This document shows, one piece after another, positions 8,231-16,544 of a stretch of DNA of 64,000 nt. The stretch lies in NCBI GenBank assembly GCA_041554195.1, contig JBFFMJ010000003.1:248001-312000 (forward strand). The letters run 5' to 3'. The notes below the pieces were generated by a model. It searched no databases, was not told the origin of the DNA, and saw only the letters and a list, made by a program, of their open reading frames with translations. This DNA is from JAPHSX01 sp041554195 (lineage in GTDB: Bacteria > Pseudomonadota > Gammaproteobacteria > Thiohalomonadales > Thiohalomonadaceae). Each line of letters opens with the position of its first letter. Position 1 is the first letter of the stretch. Made by a program: the position numbers and the translations under genes.

Positions 8231-8321
8231 CGGGGCTCTCCGATTAGTGCCGTGGTGGCGGCCCGCTGCGGGGGCCCGCTCTCACATGGCCTGTTGAATT
8301 CTATTTATAGGGTAGTCCCCG

Positions 8322-8354
8322 TTCAGCTTTTGTTCAGCCGCTCTGCCGTAACCT
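8322..8354 (+). promoter_or_regulatory. Response-regulator box and promoter of the 8402 lipoprotein gene
   Basis: Direct repeat TTCAGC-N5-TTCAGC at 8322-8338 with an 11-bp period, typical of OmpR/PhoB-family regulators that bind one helix turn per subunit. Exactly 10 bp further is TAACCT (8349-8354), a plausible -10. The same arrangement recurs at 10076 and 10573, upstream of genes next to a two-component system. Confidence 0.65.
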
Positions 8355-8401
8355 TTGCACGTAACGGGGCTTTGCCCCTGAACTGATACGGGGAGAATGT
8401 C

Positions 8402-9133
8402 ATGAAAAAACTAATTATTCCGCTGCTGGCCGCCACGACGCTGCTTAGCGGCTGTCACCACGTTACGGTGCGCCATGGGGTGCATGTAGTGGCTCCGGTG
8501 CAGGTGGTGGAGCACCGCCATGTTTATAATCGTGATGTGGTGGTTCACCGGCACGATGGTGGGCAACACAGCGGTCATCGCCATGCGCAGGGCTATAGCT
8601 ATCAACCTAACCGCGTGGTTGTGGTTAACCCACCGCCGGTAAGCCGTCACAGAGTGGTGACGGTACATGGTACAGATCGCGGTGATCACTACCCCGTACC
8701 ACACGGCAGAGGAGATGGCCGACATGATGCCAGTATGCGCAATCCGCCAGCTTATGGCCGATCACGCTCCAGGCACGATCACCCCCCCTCCTCGGATCGC
8801 GATGGCACTTCACCGGGCCATGACCACAGGCCTCTAGGAAGAGCCCTTTCTCGTGTCACACAAAAGATGACAGGGAACCATCCCGAAGGGCGGACAACGC
8901 CGTCTGCCCAGTATAAAACGTCCAGCAGCCGGGGGGGAAATCCCCCTTCACGCAAGACTTACGACAAGAAGGTGAGCATATTGAAAGTGGTCCGTGAGCG
9001 CTCTTCCGACAAGCGTGGGGGCGGCAATAGCCACCCTGACCACAGGGGGGGTGGCCACAACAGGAACGACAAGGATAAATCCGATGAAGACGCTAAGCAG
9101 AGCAAGGGAAGGTGGAAACTAATGGAACACTAA
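8402..9133 (+). CDS. His-rich low-complexity lipoprotein
   Basis: 243 residues. A type II signal peptide ends in LLSGC (Cys at residue 18), so the mature protein is lipid-anchored. Histidine is very frequent in the first half (for example HHVTVRHGVHVV and HRHDGGQHSGHRHAQGYSY), suggesting divalent-metal binding. The second half is rich in Arg, Lys, Ser, Gly and Asp without clear fold, ending in an Arg/Lys tail. RBS GGGGAGA lies 8-9 bases upstream. It shares a promoter motif with the genes at 10159 and 10638. Function unknown. Envelope metal buffering or stress response is an inference. Confidence 0.7.
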   Translation: MKKLIIPLLAATTLLSGCHHVTVRHGVHVVAPVQVVEHRHVYNRDVVVHRHDGGQHSGHRHAQGYSYQPNRVVVVNPPPVSRHRVVTVHGTDRGDHYPVPHGRGDGRHDASMRNPPAYGRSRSRHDHPPSSDRDGTSPGHDHRPLGRALSRVTQKMTGNHPEGRTTPSAQYKTSSSRGGNPPSRKTYDKKVSILKVVRERSSDKRGGGNSHPDHRGGGHNRNDKDKSDEDAKQSKGRWKLMEH

Positions 9134-9210
9134 CCGGCTTTATAGCTGAATACAGGGGCAAGGTTATGAAACATAACCTTGCCCTGAGCGGCTAGCCTTC
9201 TCTACCACGC

Positions 9211-9246
9211 AAAAAAGGCCCGACGGTTACCCGCCGGGCCTTTTTT
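9211..9246. terminator. Bidirectional intrinsic terminator
   Basis: A ten-base stem GGCCCGACGG / CCGCCGGGCC (one mismatch) with a short loop, flanked by A6 on the left and T6 on the right. It works on both strands and separates the convergent lipoprotein (plus) and sulfur-globule-like (minus) genes. Confidence 0.9.
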
Positions 9247-9261
9247 CAGCAAGTGTAAAAC

Positions 9262-9759
9262 TTACTTGGCAGCTTCTTCAGCCTTCTCTTCGGTCCTGGC
9301 AACCGGGGCAGCAGCAGGTGCAACCGGGGCGTAACCATTGTAGCCGTTATAACCGTTATAGCCGTTGTAGCCGTTGTAACCGTTACCGGCACCCTGTACG
9401 GCGCTGTCGGCAGAGGCGTTCATGTTAAAGCCGAAAGAGGCCTTACCGTTGCCTTTAGCATTGCCGTTACCGTTGGCAGCACCGTTACCGTTAGCCGCGT
9501 TGTAACCGTTATAGCCGTTGTTGTAACCATTGTTGTAGCCGTTACCGTTGTAAGCGCTGTTGCCATTGCCGTCAAAAGCGCTGTCTGCGTCGGCAGAACC
9601 GTTCATGTTGAAACCGAAAGAGCCGTTACCGGTACCGTTGCTGTAGCCGTTACCATTGCTGTTGTTGTAACCGTTGTTGTTGAAAGGACCCCACCATGCC
9701 TGAGAGGCGGTAGCGGTGGCGAACAGGGCAACGGCGGCGATAGTCTTGATAGCTTTCAT
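9262..9759 (-). CDS. Sulfur-globule-type protein, Asn/Gly-repeat
   Basis: 165 residues. A Sec signal peptide (MKAIKTIAAVALFATATASQA) is followed by WWGPFNNNGY and then repeats of NGYNNGYNGYN and related units, two copies of SFGFNMN-SADS/SADAD, and a short charged tail (ARTEEKAEEAAK). Small secreted Asn/Gly/aromatic-rich proteins of this type form the envelope of periplasmic sulfur globules in purple and colourless sulfur bacteria. RBS AAGGAA about 8 bases upstream. An intrinsic terminator follows it directly. A second protein of the class lies at 35243. The assignment rests on composition and repeats, so related repeat proteins cannot be excluded. Confidence 0.7.
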   Translation of the reverse strand: MKAIKTIAAVALFATATASQAWWGPFNNNGYNNSNGNGYSNGTGNGSFGFNMNGSADADSAFDGNGNSAYNGNGYNNGYNNGYNGYNAANGNGAANGNGNAKGNGKASFGFNMNASADSAVQGAGNGYNGYNGYNGYNGYNGYAPVAPAAAPVARTEEKAEEAAK

Positions 9760-10158
9760 GTTATTTATTCCTTACTTTGTAGTTTCTTAATAATTCGCTG
9801 TGGTATTTGGTTTCACCTTTCAGGGAGCGGCTCTTGTTTAGACGCTCTTAACTCCCCTACTCAGGATGTTGATAATTATATTAGCATATTCTAATAAATC
9901 AATATTACTGTGACGGATTTCACACCTTTTTACCTTGTGCCGTGAATAATCAATACGTTAGGGGGGAACTTTTTTTAGCTTTTGACCCGGATAGCGCCCG
10001 TTTGCCTCCTCCTGACGGGACGAGAGAGGCTGAAAAGCGCAAAACGTGGTGCGGGATAGCTAGTGCCACCCCTCATTCAGCTACGGTTCAGCCGTGACCG
10101 GGTACTCTGCAGGCGTGCTCAGGGCAAACCCGCCCTTCACTGACTAAGGAGGCACGCC
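9760..10158. other. Divergent intergenic region between exported-protein genes
   Basis: About 400 bp. It holds the leader and promoter of the sulfur-globule-like gene on the minus strand (AT-rich around 9870-9920), a T7 tract near 9971, and, at the right, the direct repeat and -10 element listed at 10076-10108. No ORF or structured RNA was recognised. Confidence 0.6.
10076..10108 (+). promoter_or_regulatory. Response-regulator box and promoter of the 10159 gene
   Basis: TTCAGC-N5-TTCAGC at 10076-10092, followed after exactly 10 bp by TACTCT (10103-10108) as candidate -10. Same geometry as at 8322 and 10573. Confidence 0.65.
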
Positions 10159-10548
10159 ATGAAACAGTCACCCATCACTCTTGCACTCAGCCTTGCCGCG
10201 CTACTGGGTAGTGGCCTGATGTTTTCGTCTGCGGCATCGGCCCATGAACATCACAGCTCTTATCAGGGCGAGCGCCAGCAGCAGCGTAGTGAGCGCCATG
10301 ATCACCACCAGCGTAACACTAACGATAACTGGTACCTGCAGCGCCACCGCGAGGTGCGTTACTACGACGAGCGCCCGATGAAACGTCGACATAAGCACGG
10401 CCACAAACACGGTCATAAACACGTGTACAAGGTCCGTCGTCATGATCGCCGTGAGGTGCATCGTGTTTATCAACCTGCACCGGTACAGCATGAGTACCGC
10501 CGCATCTCGCCGCTGCGCCTTGAGATCGGCTACGAGATTGTTCTTTGA
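10159..10548 (+). CDS. His/Arg-rich exported protein
   Basis: 129 residues. A signal peptide ends near SSAASA, and the mature protein begins HEHHSSYQGE. It is extremely rich in His, Arg, Gln and Tyr, with HKHGHKHGHKH near the middle and a more ordered C-terminus (YRRISPLRLEIGYEIVL). RBS AAGGAGG precedes the ATG. It is probably a periplasmic metal-binding or polyanion-binding protein. It belongs to the putative regulon of the nearby two-component system through the 10076 box. No known family recognised. Confidence 0.7.
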   Translation: MKQSPITLALSLAALLGSGLMFSSAASAHEHHSSYQGERQQQRSERHDHHQRNTNDNWYLQRHREVRYYDERPMKRRHKHGHKHGHKHVYKVRRHDRREVHRVYQPAPVQHEYRRISPLRLEIGYEIVL

Positions 10549-10572
10549 TCAAGCTGCCCCTGAACGGCGCGA

Positions 10573-10605
10573 TTCAGCTGCCGTTCAGCTGCCCGTGCAG
10601 ATAAT
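10573..10605 (+). promoter_or_regulatory. Response-regulator box and promoter of the 10638 gene
   Basis: TTCAGC-N5-TTCAGC at 10573-10589, then 10 bp, then GATAAT (10600-10605), the best -10 of the three sites. Its presence between 10159 and 10638 indicates that the second gene has its own promoter. Confidence 0.65.
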
Positions 10606-10637
10606 AGGTCGCAACGATGAACAGAAGGAGAAACACG

Positions 10638-11189
10638 ATGAACCGCAAATTGATGATTTTACCGCTACTGCTGACACTAACCTCGGCCCCGCTCTACGCC
10701 GGACATGGAAACGGCCACGGGCATCACCACAAGAACAAACACCTGGCGAAGAGTGCCACGGTGAAGGCACGGGTAAGCCATGTAGAGCCGCTGTACGAGG
10801 TCGTGCAGGTTCCCCGGCAGCAGCGTGAATGCTGGGACGAAGAGGTACACGGCAGCCGCACCCAGCACTCCAACGGCGGCATGCTGGTGGGTGCCGTGAT
10901 CGGCGGGGTGATTGGCCATAACCTTGGCAACGAACGCCACCGCAGGGCAACCACCGCCATGGGTACCGCGATCGGCGCGGCGATTGGGCACGACAGTGAT
11001 CACAGCTACCAGTCACCCTATCACTACACCGAGCAACGCTGCACCGTCACCACCGACTACCTCAACGAGGAGCGCCTTCAAGGCTACCGGGTGCACTATC
11101 GTTATCAGGGTGAAGAGTACGTAAAGCGCATGGATCGCGACCCCGGCCGGTTTGTGCATATTCGGGTATCACACCAGCTGCTGGATTGA
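10638..11189 (+). CDS. Exported glycine-zipper 2TM-domain protein
   Basis: 183 residues from the ATG at 10638, which has an AAGGAG RBS. A 21-bp upstream ATG (10617) is less well placed. Signal peptide (ILPLLLTLTSAPLYA), then a His-rich stretch GHGNGHGHHHKNKH. Next comes the CWDEEV-type segment and the glycine zipper GGMLVGAVIGGVIGHNLG ... GTAIGAAIGHDS (about residues 80-125), as in the Rickettsia 17-kDa/YmgG-like surface proteins. The C-terminal part has RCTVTTDYLNEERLQGYRVHY. Likely an outer-membrane-associated envelope protein under control of the adjacent regulator. Confidence 0.8.
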   Translation: MNRKLMILPLLLTLTSAPLYAGHGNGHGHHHKNKHLAKSATVKARVSHVEPLYEVVQVPRQQRECWDEEVHGSRTQHSNGGMLVGAVIGGVIGHNLGNERHRRATTAMGTAIGAAIGHDSDHSYQSPYHYTEQRCTVTTDYLNEERLQGYRVHYRYQGEEYVKRMDRDPGRFVHIRVSHQLLD

Positions 11190-11243
11190 TGATCGCTTCT
11201 ACGTGTACTCTTTAAACCAGTCCCGTTGTATGAGAGCCCTGTC

Positions 11244-11555
11244 ATGAACCGTCTGATCCTTACTTTGCTGCTGTCACTTCTCGCCAGTGGCGTCTCGGCC
11301 CAGCCGTGGCGCGACGGCGGCTGGCAGAGCGCAAAAAACGACACCATCACCATTAACGATTTAATGGGTGATGACGACCCGCGCATGCAGGTCACCCTGA
11401 ACGAAGCGGTGGCACAGGTGCGCCGTGAGAGCCGCGGACGGATACTCTCTGCCAAAACGATTCGCCAGAAGGGGATGTTTGTACACCGCATTAAGGTACT
11501 GACCCCGGAAAACAAGGTGGTGATCCATGAGATTGAAGCGGGGCTGGTGCGATAA
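11244..11555 (+). CDS. PepSY-like periplasmic protein
   Basis: 103 residues from the ATG at 11244. Signal peptide (LILTLLLSLLASGVSAQ), then a compact PepSY-type domain: ITINDLMGDDDPRMQVTLNEAV..VRRESRGRILSAKTI and MFVHRIKVLTPENKVVIHEIEA. Short PepSY proteins are often encoded beside OmpR-family two-component systems and are thought to modulate the sensor or a protease. The response-regulator gene starts 91 bp downstream on the same strand. Confidence 0.8.
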   Translation: MNRLILTLLLSLLASGVSAQPWRDGGWQSAKNDTITINDLMGDDDPRMQVTLNEAVAQVRRESRGRILSAKTIRQKGMFVHRIKVLTPENKVVIHEIEAGLVR

Positions 11556-11646
11556 CCAACATTGGCTTTACCTCCACTCGGCCCGAGCAGCCAGCCGGCA
11601 TGCAAACCGGCCGCCGACCAAATATAGACCTGCGGTTTAAACGACC

Positions 11647-12324
11647 ATGCGCATTCTGATCATTGAGGACGAAACGGCACTCCGCGAACAGATCAACGAG
11701 CGGCTTACCGCCGAGGGCTACACCGTGGATGCCAGCGGCGATGGCAAGGAGGGGCTCTTTTTCGCCACCGAGTATCCGCTGGACCTGGCGGTGATCGATC
11801 TGGGCCTGCCGGGTATGCCGGGGCTGGAGATCATCCGCCGCCTTCGCGCCGACGGCCACACCCTGCCCATCCTTATCCTCACCGCCCGTGGCAAGTGGGA
11901 GGAGAAGGTAACGGGACTGGAGGCGGGGGCCGACGACTACCTGGTCAAACCGTTCCACATGGAGGAGCTGCTGGCCCGCATTAAGGCGCTGCTGCGCCGC
12001 TCTGGCAGTAATGGCCAGGAGAGCATCGCCTTTGGCCCCATCACCCTCGATAGCGGGGCGCAGAAGGTCACCATTCATGATGCCCCGCTGGAACTGACCG
12101 CCTTTGAATACCGCCTGCTGGAATACCTGATACGCCACCGCGACAAGGTGATCCCGAAGAGCGAACTGGCCGACTACCTCTACCCCCACGAGGAGGATCG
12201 CGACAGCAATGTCATCGAGGTCTTGATCGGCAGGCTGCGGCGCAAGCTCGACCCCGATGGCGACCTCAAACCCATAGAGACGCTGCGCGGTCGCGGCTAC
12301 CGCTTCACCCTGGAGCCCGCGTGA
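11647..12324 (+). CDS. OmpR/PhoP-family response regulator
   Basis: 225 residues. Receiver domain at residues 1-115 with acidic pair ED near the start, phospho-acceptor Asp in LAVIDLGLPGMPGLE, Thr in LILTARG and Lys in LVKPFHMEELLARIK. A winged-helix effector domain follows (ELTAFEYRLLEYLIRHRDKV ... SNVIEVLIGRLRRKLD ... LRGRGYRF). It overlaps the sensor gene by 4 bp (stop TGA within GTGA). The TTCAGC direct repeats upstream of three nearby exported-protein genes have the period expected for this class, so they are its likely targets. Confidence 0.93.
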   Translation: MRILIIEDETALREQINERLTAEGYTVDASGDGKEGLFFATEYPLDLAVIDLGLPGMPGLEIIRRLRADGHTLPILILTARGKWEEKVTGLEAGADDYLVKPFHMEELLARIKALLRRSGSNGQESIAFGPITLDSGAQKVTIHDAPLELTAFEYRLLEYLIRHRDKVIPKSELADYLYPHEEDRDSNVIEVLIGRLRRKLDPDGDLKPIETLRGRGYRFTLEPA

Positions 12325-13649
12325 TCTCACTCTCCAGCCGTGTCAGCCTGGCCAGCGCACTGGTGCTGGCCGTCTTTATCGCGGTGACCGCGCTGACACT
12401 GGAGCAGGCCTTCGAGCAGAGTGCCCGCTCGGCGATGCGCGAGCGGCTGTCCGCCCAGCTCTATCTGGTGATGGCCGCCGCCGAGGTCAGCGACAGCGGT
12501 ATGCTGATGATGCCGGGCCACCTGGCCGAGGTACGGCTGGAACTGCCCGGCTCCGGCCTCTACGCCCGTATCACCGACCCCACTGGCGAAGACCGCTGGC
12601 TCTCCCCCTCCGCCCTCGGTCTCGAGCTACCACCCTACCCGACCGACAGCGGGGAGAGTGAGAGCTTCAGCCGCCTGAGTTTCAACGGGGGTGAGTACTT
12701 CCTCACCACACTGGAGGTAGAGTGGGAAACACTCGACGGCAGCGTGCCGCTGAACTTCAGCGTAATGGAAGACAGCAGCAGCTTTGAACAGCAGATGAGT
12801 CGCTACCGCCAGACGCTTTGGGGCTGGCTGGGCGGTATGGCCGTGGTCTCACTACTTGCCCTGCTGGCGGCACTGGCCTGGGGGCTGCGGCCACTGCGTA
12901 CCGTGGCCGCCGAGGTGCGGGCCATCGAGAGCGGCACGCAACAGGGGCTAAACCGCGACTACCCGAAAGAGCTGAAGCACCTTACCGACAACATCAACAC
13001 CCTGCTGCACCACGAACACGCCCAACAGGCCCGCTACAAGCATGCCCTCGGCGATCTGGCCCACAGCCTGAAGACCCCGCTGGCGGTGTTACGTAGCCTG
13101 GACGACAGCATGGGGGAGCGCTCACCCACCCTCAACGAGCAGATCGACCGCATGGACAACATCGTGCAGTACCAGCTGCAACGCGCGTCCACCGCCGGGC
13201 GCTCGGCGCTGGCCGCACCGCTACCACTGCGCCCGACACTGGAGCGACTGCTGGCGACGCTGCACAAGGTCTATCACGACAAGGGACTGAAGGTAGAGCT
13301 GGCACTGTCGGAGGGGGTGAGCTTTCGCGGCGACGAGGGCGACCTGATGGAGCTGCTGGGCAACCTGCTGGACAACGCCTTCAAGTGGGCCGCCTCAACC
13401 ATCCGTATCACAGCGAACAGTGGCCATAGTGGGCTGGAGTTGTCCGTAGAAGATGATGGCCCCGGTATCGCGCCACAGCGTGCCAGTGAGGTGCTGCAGC
13501 GTGGGGTACGCCTGGATGAGGCCACCCCCGGCCACGGCATCGGCCTCCCCATAGTGCGGGACATTGTTGAGGCCTATGGTGGCCGGCTCACCATCGATCG
13601 TGCCGACTCTGGCGGGGCCGTGTTTCGTTTATACCTGCCTGGCAGCTAG
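12321..13649 (+). CDS. Sensor histidine kinase, PhoQ-like layout
   Basis: 442 residues. Two transmembrane helices (about 10-30 and 165-190) flank a periplasmic sensor region of roughly 135 residues with many acidic residues. A HAMP-like linker leads to HALGDLAHSLKTPLAVLRS (phospho-acceptor His), and the ATPase domain has LLGNLLDNAFKWA (N box), VEDDGPGIAP (G1) and GHGIGLPIVRDIV (G2). GTG start overlapping the regulator stop. The acidic sensor loop, His-rich targets and PepSY neighbour suggest sensing of metals, cationic agents or envelope stress. The signal is unknown. Confidence 0.92.
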   Translation: MISLSSRVSLASALVLAVFIAVTALTLEQAFEQSARSAMRERLSAQLYLVMAAAEVSDSGMLMMPGHLAEVRLELPGSGLYARITDPTGEDRWLSPSALGLELPPYPTDSGESESFSRLSFNGGEYFLTTLEVEWETLDGSVPLNFSVMEDSSSFEQQMSRYRQTLWGWLGGMAVVSLLALLAALAWGLRPLRTVAAEVRAIESGTQQGLNRDYPKELKHLTDNINTLLHHEHAQQARYKHALGDLAHSLKTPLAVLRSLDDSMGERSPTLNEQIDRMDNIVQYQLQRASTAGRSALAAPLPLRPTLERLLATLHKVYHDKGLKVELALSEGVSFRGDEGDLMELLGNLLDNAFKWAASTIRITANSGHSGLELSVEDDGPGIAPQRASEVLQRGVRLDEATPGHGIGLPIVRDIVEAYGGRLTIDRADSGGAVFRLYLPGS

Positions 13650-13664
13650 CTCAGCGGCACCACA

Positions 13665-14456
13665 TTAGCGCGCAAAGACCTCGGCAAACAGCTTCTGCAT
13701 CGCCGCCCATGAGGCCTTGTCCGTCTTCGCATCATAGGCCAGCGGCAGGCCGAACTTCTCGCCATATTTATCGGCATCGGGATTGGTGAAACTGTGCTTC
13801 GCACCGGGGTAGTTGACCAGCTGGTAGTCGGCACCCACCCCATCCATCTGCGCCTTGAAGATCTTGATCTGCTCGGCTTTGACGAAGGGGTCGTCCGCAC
13901 CGTTGGCAACAAAAATCCGGGCCTTTACCGCTCCCTTCTCCGGCGGTGTGTTGGTGGGAAGGCTGCCGTGGAAAGAGGCGACCGCATCAAGGTCCAGCCC
14001 GCGGCGGGCCATCTCCAGCACGATGCCACCGCCGAAGCAGTAACCGATAGCCCCGATCTGCCCACTCTCTACCGTGGGCTGCTCGCGTAACAGGTGCAGC
14101 GCCGCCTTAAAACGGTCCTCGGCCAGCGGCATGTTCTTATTCAGCTCCCCGGAAAATTTACCCGCATCATCGGGGTGGGCGGCCTGTTTGCCCTCGCCAT
14201 ACATATCCACCGCCAGGGCGGTGTAGCCCAGTTCGGCCAGCTGTCGGGCACGGCTTCGCGCATACTCATTGTGGCCCCACCACTCATGTACCACCAGGAT
14301 GCCGGGGCGCTTGGCGGTAATAGCATCGTCATAGGCAAGGTAGCCCTTCATCAGAGTATCGGCATTGCGGTACTCCACCTCACTTCCTACCACGGCGGCC
14401 CACAAGGGGTTCACCATACCGGCGATTAACAGTGCAGCGATGATATAGCTCTTCAT
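13665..14456 (-). CDS. Exported dienelactone hydrolase family protein
   Basis: 263 residues from the ATG at 14456, chosen for the AGGAGG RBS eight bases upstream. Signal peptide (IIAALLIAGMVNPLWA). The alpha/beta-hydrolase triad is visible: nucleophile Cys in GAIGYCFGGGIVLEM, Asp in NGADDPFVKAEQ and His in GAKHSFTNPDAD. Also VHEWWGHNEYAR near the oxyanion region. Natural substrate unknown; export suggests turnover of a periplasmic ester or lactone. Convergent with the histidine kinase gene, 15 bp apart. Confidence 0.88.
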   Translation of the reverse strand: MKSYIIAALLIAGMVNPLWAAVVGSEVEYRNADTLMKGYLAYDDAITAKRPGILVVHEWWGHNEYARSRARQLAELGYTALAVDMYGEGKQAAHPDDAGKFSGELNKNMPLAEDRFKAALHLLREQPTVESGQIGAIGYCFGGGIVLEMARRGLDLDAVASFHGSLPTNTPPEKGAVKARIFVANGADDPFVKAEQIKIFKAQMDGVGADYQLVNYPGAKHSFTNPDADKYGEKFGLPLAYDAKTDKASWAAMQKLFAEVFAR

Positions 14457-14603
14457 TACATTACCCTCCTTTCTGTGTCTGCTGACTATAGACCACGCCA
14501 GCATAGACGTGTGCAGGTGGCACAAATAAGGGGCTGCGAAGAGGGGGGTGGGGAGAGATAAAATGTGCGGTGGCTATCCCGGCCCCACGCTATCGAGTCG
14601 CCG

Positions 14604-15005
14604 CTAGGTGTCGATATTCTGCATTAAAGAGAAGTGGTGCATGAAGGGGTTGGCCAGTGAGGGGTTGCGAATCATCTGGCGGTAGTTACCGGTAGAAAAC
14701 TGCAGGGCTCCGGTGGCGACGGCGGGACCCAGATTGGTCAGGCCAAAACCGTTTTCGATCCAGATCACCCACTTCTCCGGTACGGCACGCAGATCCCAGT
14801 CCAGCTCACCGCCATCATAGGCACCGGCCTGAGTAACAAAGCCATTTTCTATCACCAGCAACCCCTTCGCCGCATCTTCGCCCTTAAAACCGTAGGCGAT
14901 ACGCGCCGAAAATCCGGCATTGGCTAATGGTGTGGTGACCTCGGTGGATGCATTCCACCTCTCCTGGAGCTGTTTCATCCATGCCTCTGAAAAGAGTTCC
15001 CTCAT
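14604..15005 (-). CDS. SCP-2-like small protein
   Basis: 133 residues, no signal peptide. The pattern EAWMKQLQERWNASTEV, then an amphipathic beta-sheet region ending in IRNPSLANPFMHHFSLM, resembles short SCP-2 sterol-transfer-like proteins that bind hydrophobic ligands. That comparison is from memory and weak. Stands alone between dienelactone hydrolase and a 350-bp intergenic region. Confidence 0.55.
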   Translation of the reverse strand: MRELFSEAWMKQLQERWNASTEVTTPLANAGFSARIAYGFKGEDAAKGLLVIENGFVTQAGAYDGGELDWDLRAVPEKWVIWIENGFGLTNLGPAVATGALQFSTGNYRQMIRNPSLANPFMHHFSLMQNIDT

Positions 15006-15359
15006 ACTTCCCCCTGTTTTTATTGTTTATGTGCTGCATATGACTTTTATTATGTTTTGCAGTTATAACAAACAACGCGGCTTTTTTTCAAGCCAACGCC
15101 TCGTATCGGCACGCGCAGCAGCGATACACAACACCCTTCACGCCATCGTCGACCACACACGCATGACCTGCCCCGCTACGCCAGTATGAGGCTTCAGCAT
15201 GCACCTACCTCTACATAATAGAGGGGCCGCTCCCTCTTTTGCCCCAGCGCATTCACTCACGCCACGCCGTATAAGCTCATGGCTCATCTCTGAGGGCTAG
15301 AGTACACTAACGGCCCATAAGAGGCGCGTCGCTGTACGCCATAAATATCCTCTAACACC
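15006..15359. other. Intergenic region
   Basis: About 350 bp between divergent genes. The left part is AT-rich with a T7 tract near 15085, a likely promoter zone for the minus-strand SCP-2-like gene. I see no gene, terminator or structured RNA. Confidence 0.5.
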
Positions 15360-15377
15360 ATGAAAAATGGAGCCCCA

Positions 15378-15638
15378 ATGGAAGCCGTTATCGAATTTGT
15401 CACACAAAATCCGCTCTACGGCGCTGGCATTGTTATTGGTGTACTCCTGCTGACCGTTGCCCTGGTAAAAAAGATGCTCAAATTTGCCATCGTCGTCGTG
15501 GCACTTAACGTGAGCTACGGTTACTACCTGCAGGATATGGCACAGGAGGCCTATGCCAAGGCAGGGGCCAAGGTTGATCTGGCAAAAGATAAGGCCGATG
15601 ATCTCATCGACGAGGCCAGCTCACTGATCAAGCAGTAA
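15378..15638 (+). CDS. Small membrane protein
   Basis: 86 residues from the ATG at 15378, which has a GGAG five bases upstream. An in-frame ATG at 15360 would add six residues. Two hydrophobic stretches (YGAGIVIGVLLLTVALVKKML and FAIVVVALNVSYGYYLQD) and an Ala/Lys/Asp amphipathic tail (AKAGAKVDLAKDKADDLIDE). No family recognised. It lies 37 bp upstream of the LEA-type lipoprotein gene and probably shares its transcript. Confidence 0.65.
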   Translation: MEAVIEFVTQNPLYGAGIVIGVLLLTVALVKKMLKFAIVVVALNVSYGYYLQDMAQEAYAKAGAKVDLAKDKADDLIDEASSLIKQ

Positions 15639-15675
15639 GGCCGCTCGCCTTCACCCTTAAGGAAAAGTCATCACT

Positions 15676-16542
15676 ATGCACCCGTTAGCCCGTCTCACCC
15701 CCCTCTCTGCTCTGGCCCTGCTCAGCCTCAACGCCTGTGCCCCGATTGATCTTAAGGAGTCGCTGGCGCAGCAGAAGCCAACGGTGAGTGTCACCGACCA
15801 ACGCCTGACCCGCCTCGATTTCGAGCGGGTCAACATGGCCTTTGATATTCAGGTGAAGAACCCCAACCCCATCGGCCTTACCCTGGCCGGGCTCGACTAT
15901 GACCTTAAGCTGGCCGGTCACAGTTTCGCCGCAGGTAACCAGAGCAAGCAGATGCAGCTGGCCGCCTCGGGGGCCAGCCAGTTTGAACTGCCATTGAGCA
16001 TGGCCTTTAAGGAGATCTACCAGGGGATTAACCAGCTGAAGGGGAAAACCCAGGTTCCCTATGAACTGACGACAGGCCTGATGATCGATGTGCCACTACT
16101 GGGCAAGCTGCGCTACCCGGTGACCACCAGCGGTACACTGCCGTTACCGCGCCTGCCGAAGATATCACTGAAAAATCTGAGCCTAACAAAACTCAACTAC
16201 ACCAGCGCCGCCCTGTCCCTTCAGCTGCAGGTGGATAACCCCAACGCCTTCAGTGTTGGGCTGGATAGACTTAACTACGATTTCACCGTCAACGGTAAAC
16301 GCTGGTTAAGTGGCAACAAGAGTGCGCTGGGTAACCTGAAAAAGGGACAACAGAGTGTGATCACACTGCCCATCACCCTGAACTTTATGGAAATGGGCAG
16401 CAGCCTCTACGGCCTGCTAAAGGGTGGGCAGGATCTCAACTACAGCCTGAACGGCAAGCTCGACGCCAGCAGCGGTCACCCGCTTATCGGCAGCTTCGAT
16501 ATGCCCTTTGCCGACAGCGGCAAAGTCCGGCTCTCAAATTAA
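15676..16542 (+). CDS. LEA type 2-family lipoprotein
   Basis: 288 residues. Type II signal peptide ending LLSLNAC. Two repeated water-stress/hypersensitive-response (LEA14-like) domains follow, each with a PNPIGL/PNAFSV turn: VNMAFDIQVKNPNPIGLTLA at about residue 55 and LSLQLQVDNPNAFSVGLDRL at about 180. Such proteins are beta-sandwich envelope proteins of unclear function. RBS AAGGAAA 9-10 bases upstream. Likely co-transcribed with the small membrane protein before it and a 39-residue ORF after it. Confidence 0.85.
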   Translation: MHPLARLTPLSALALLSLNACAPIDLKESLAQQKPTVSVTDQRLTRLDFERVNMAFDIQVKNPNPIGLTLAGLDYDLKLAGHSFAAGNQSKQMQLAASGASQFELPLSMAFKEIYQGINQLKGKTQVPYELTTGLMIDVPLLGKLRYPVTTSGTLPLPRLPKISLKNLSLTKLNYTSAALSLQLQVDNPNAFSVGLDRLNYDFTVNGKRWLSGNKSALGNLKKGQQSVITLPITLNFMEMGSSLYGLLKGGQDLNYSLNGKLDASSGHPLIGSFDMPFADSGKVRLSN

Positions 16543-16544
16543 CG

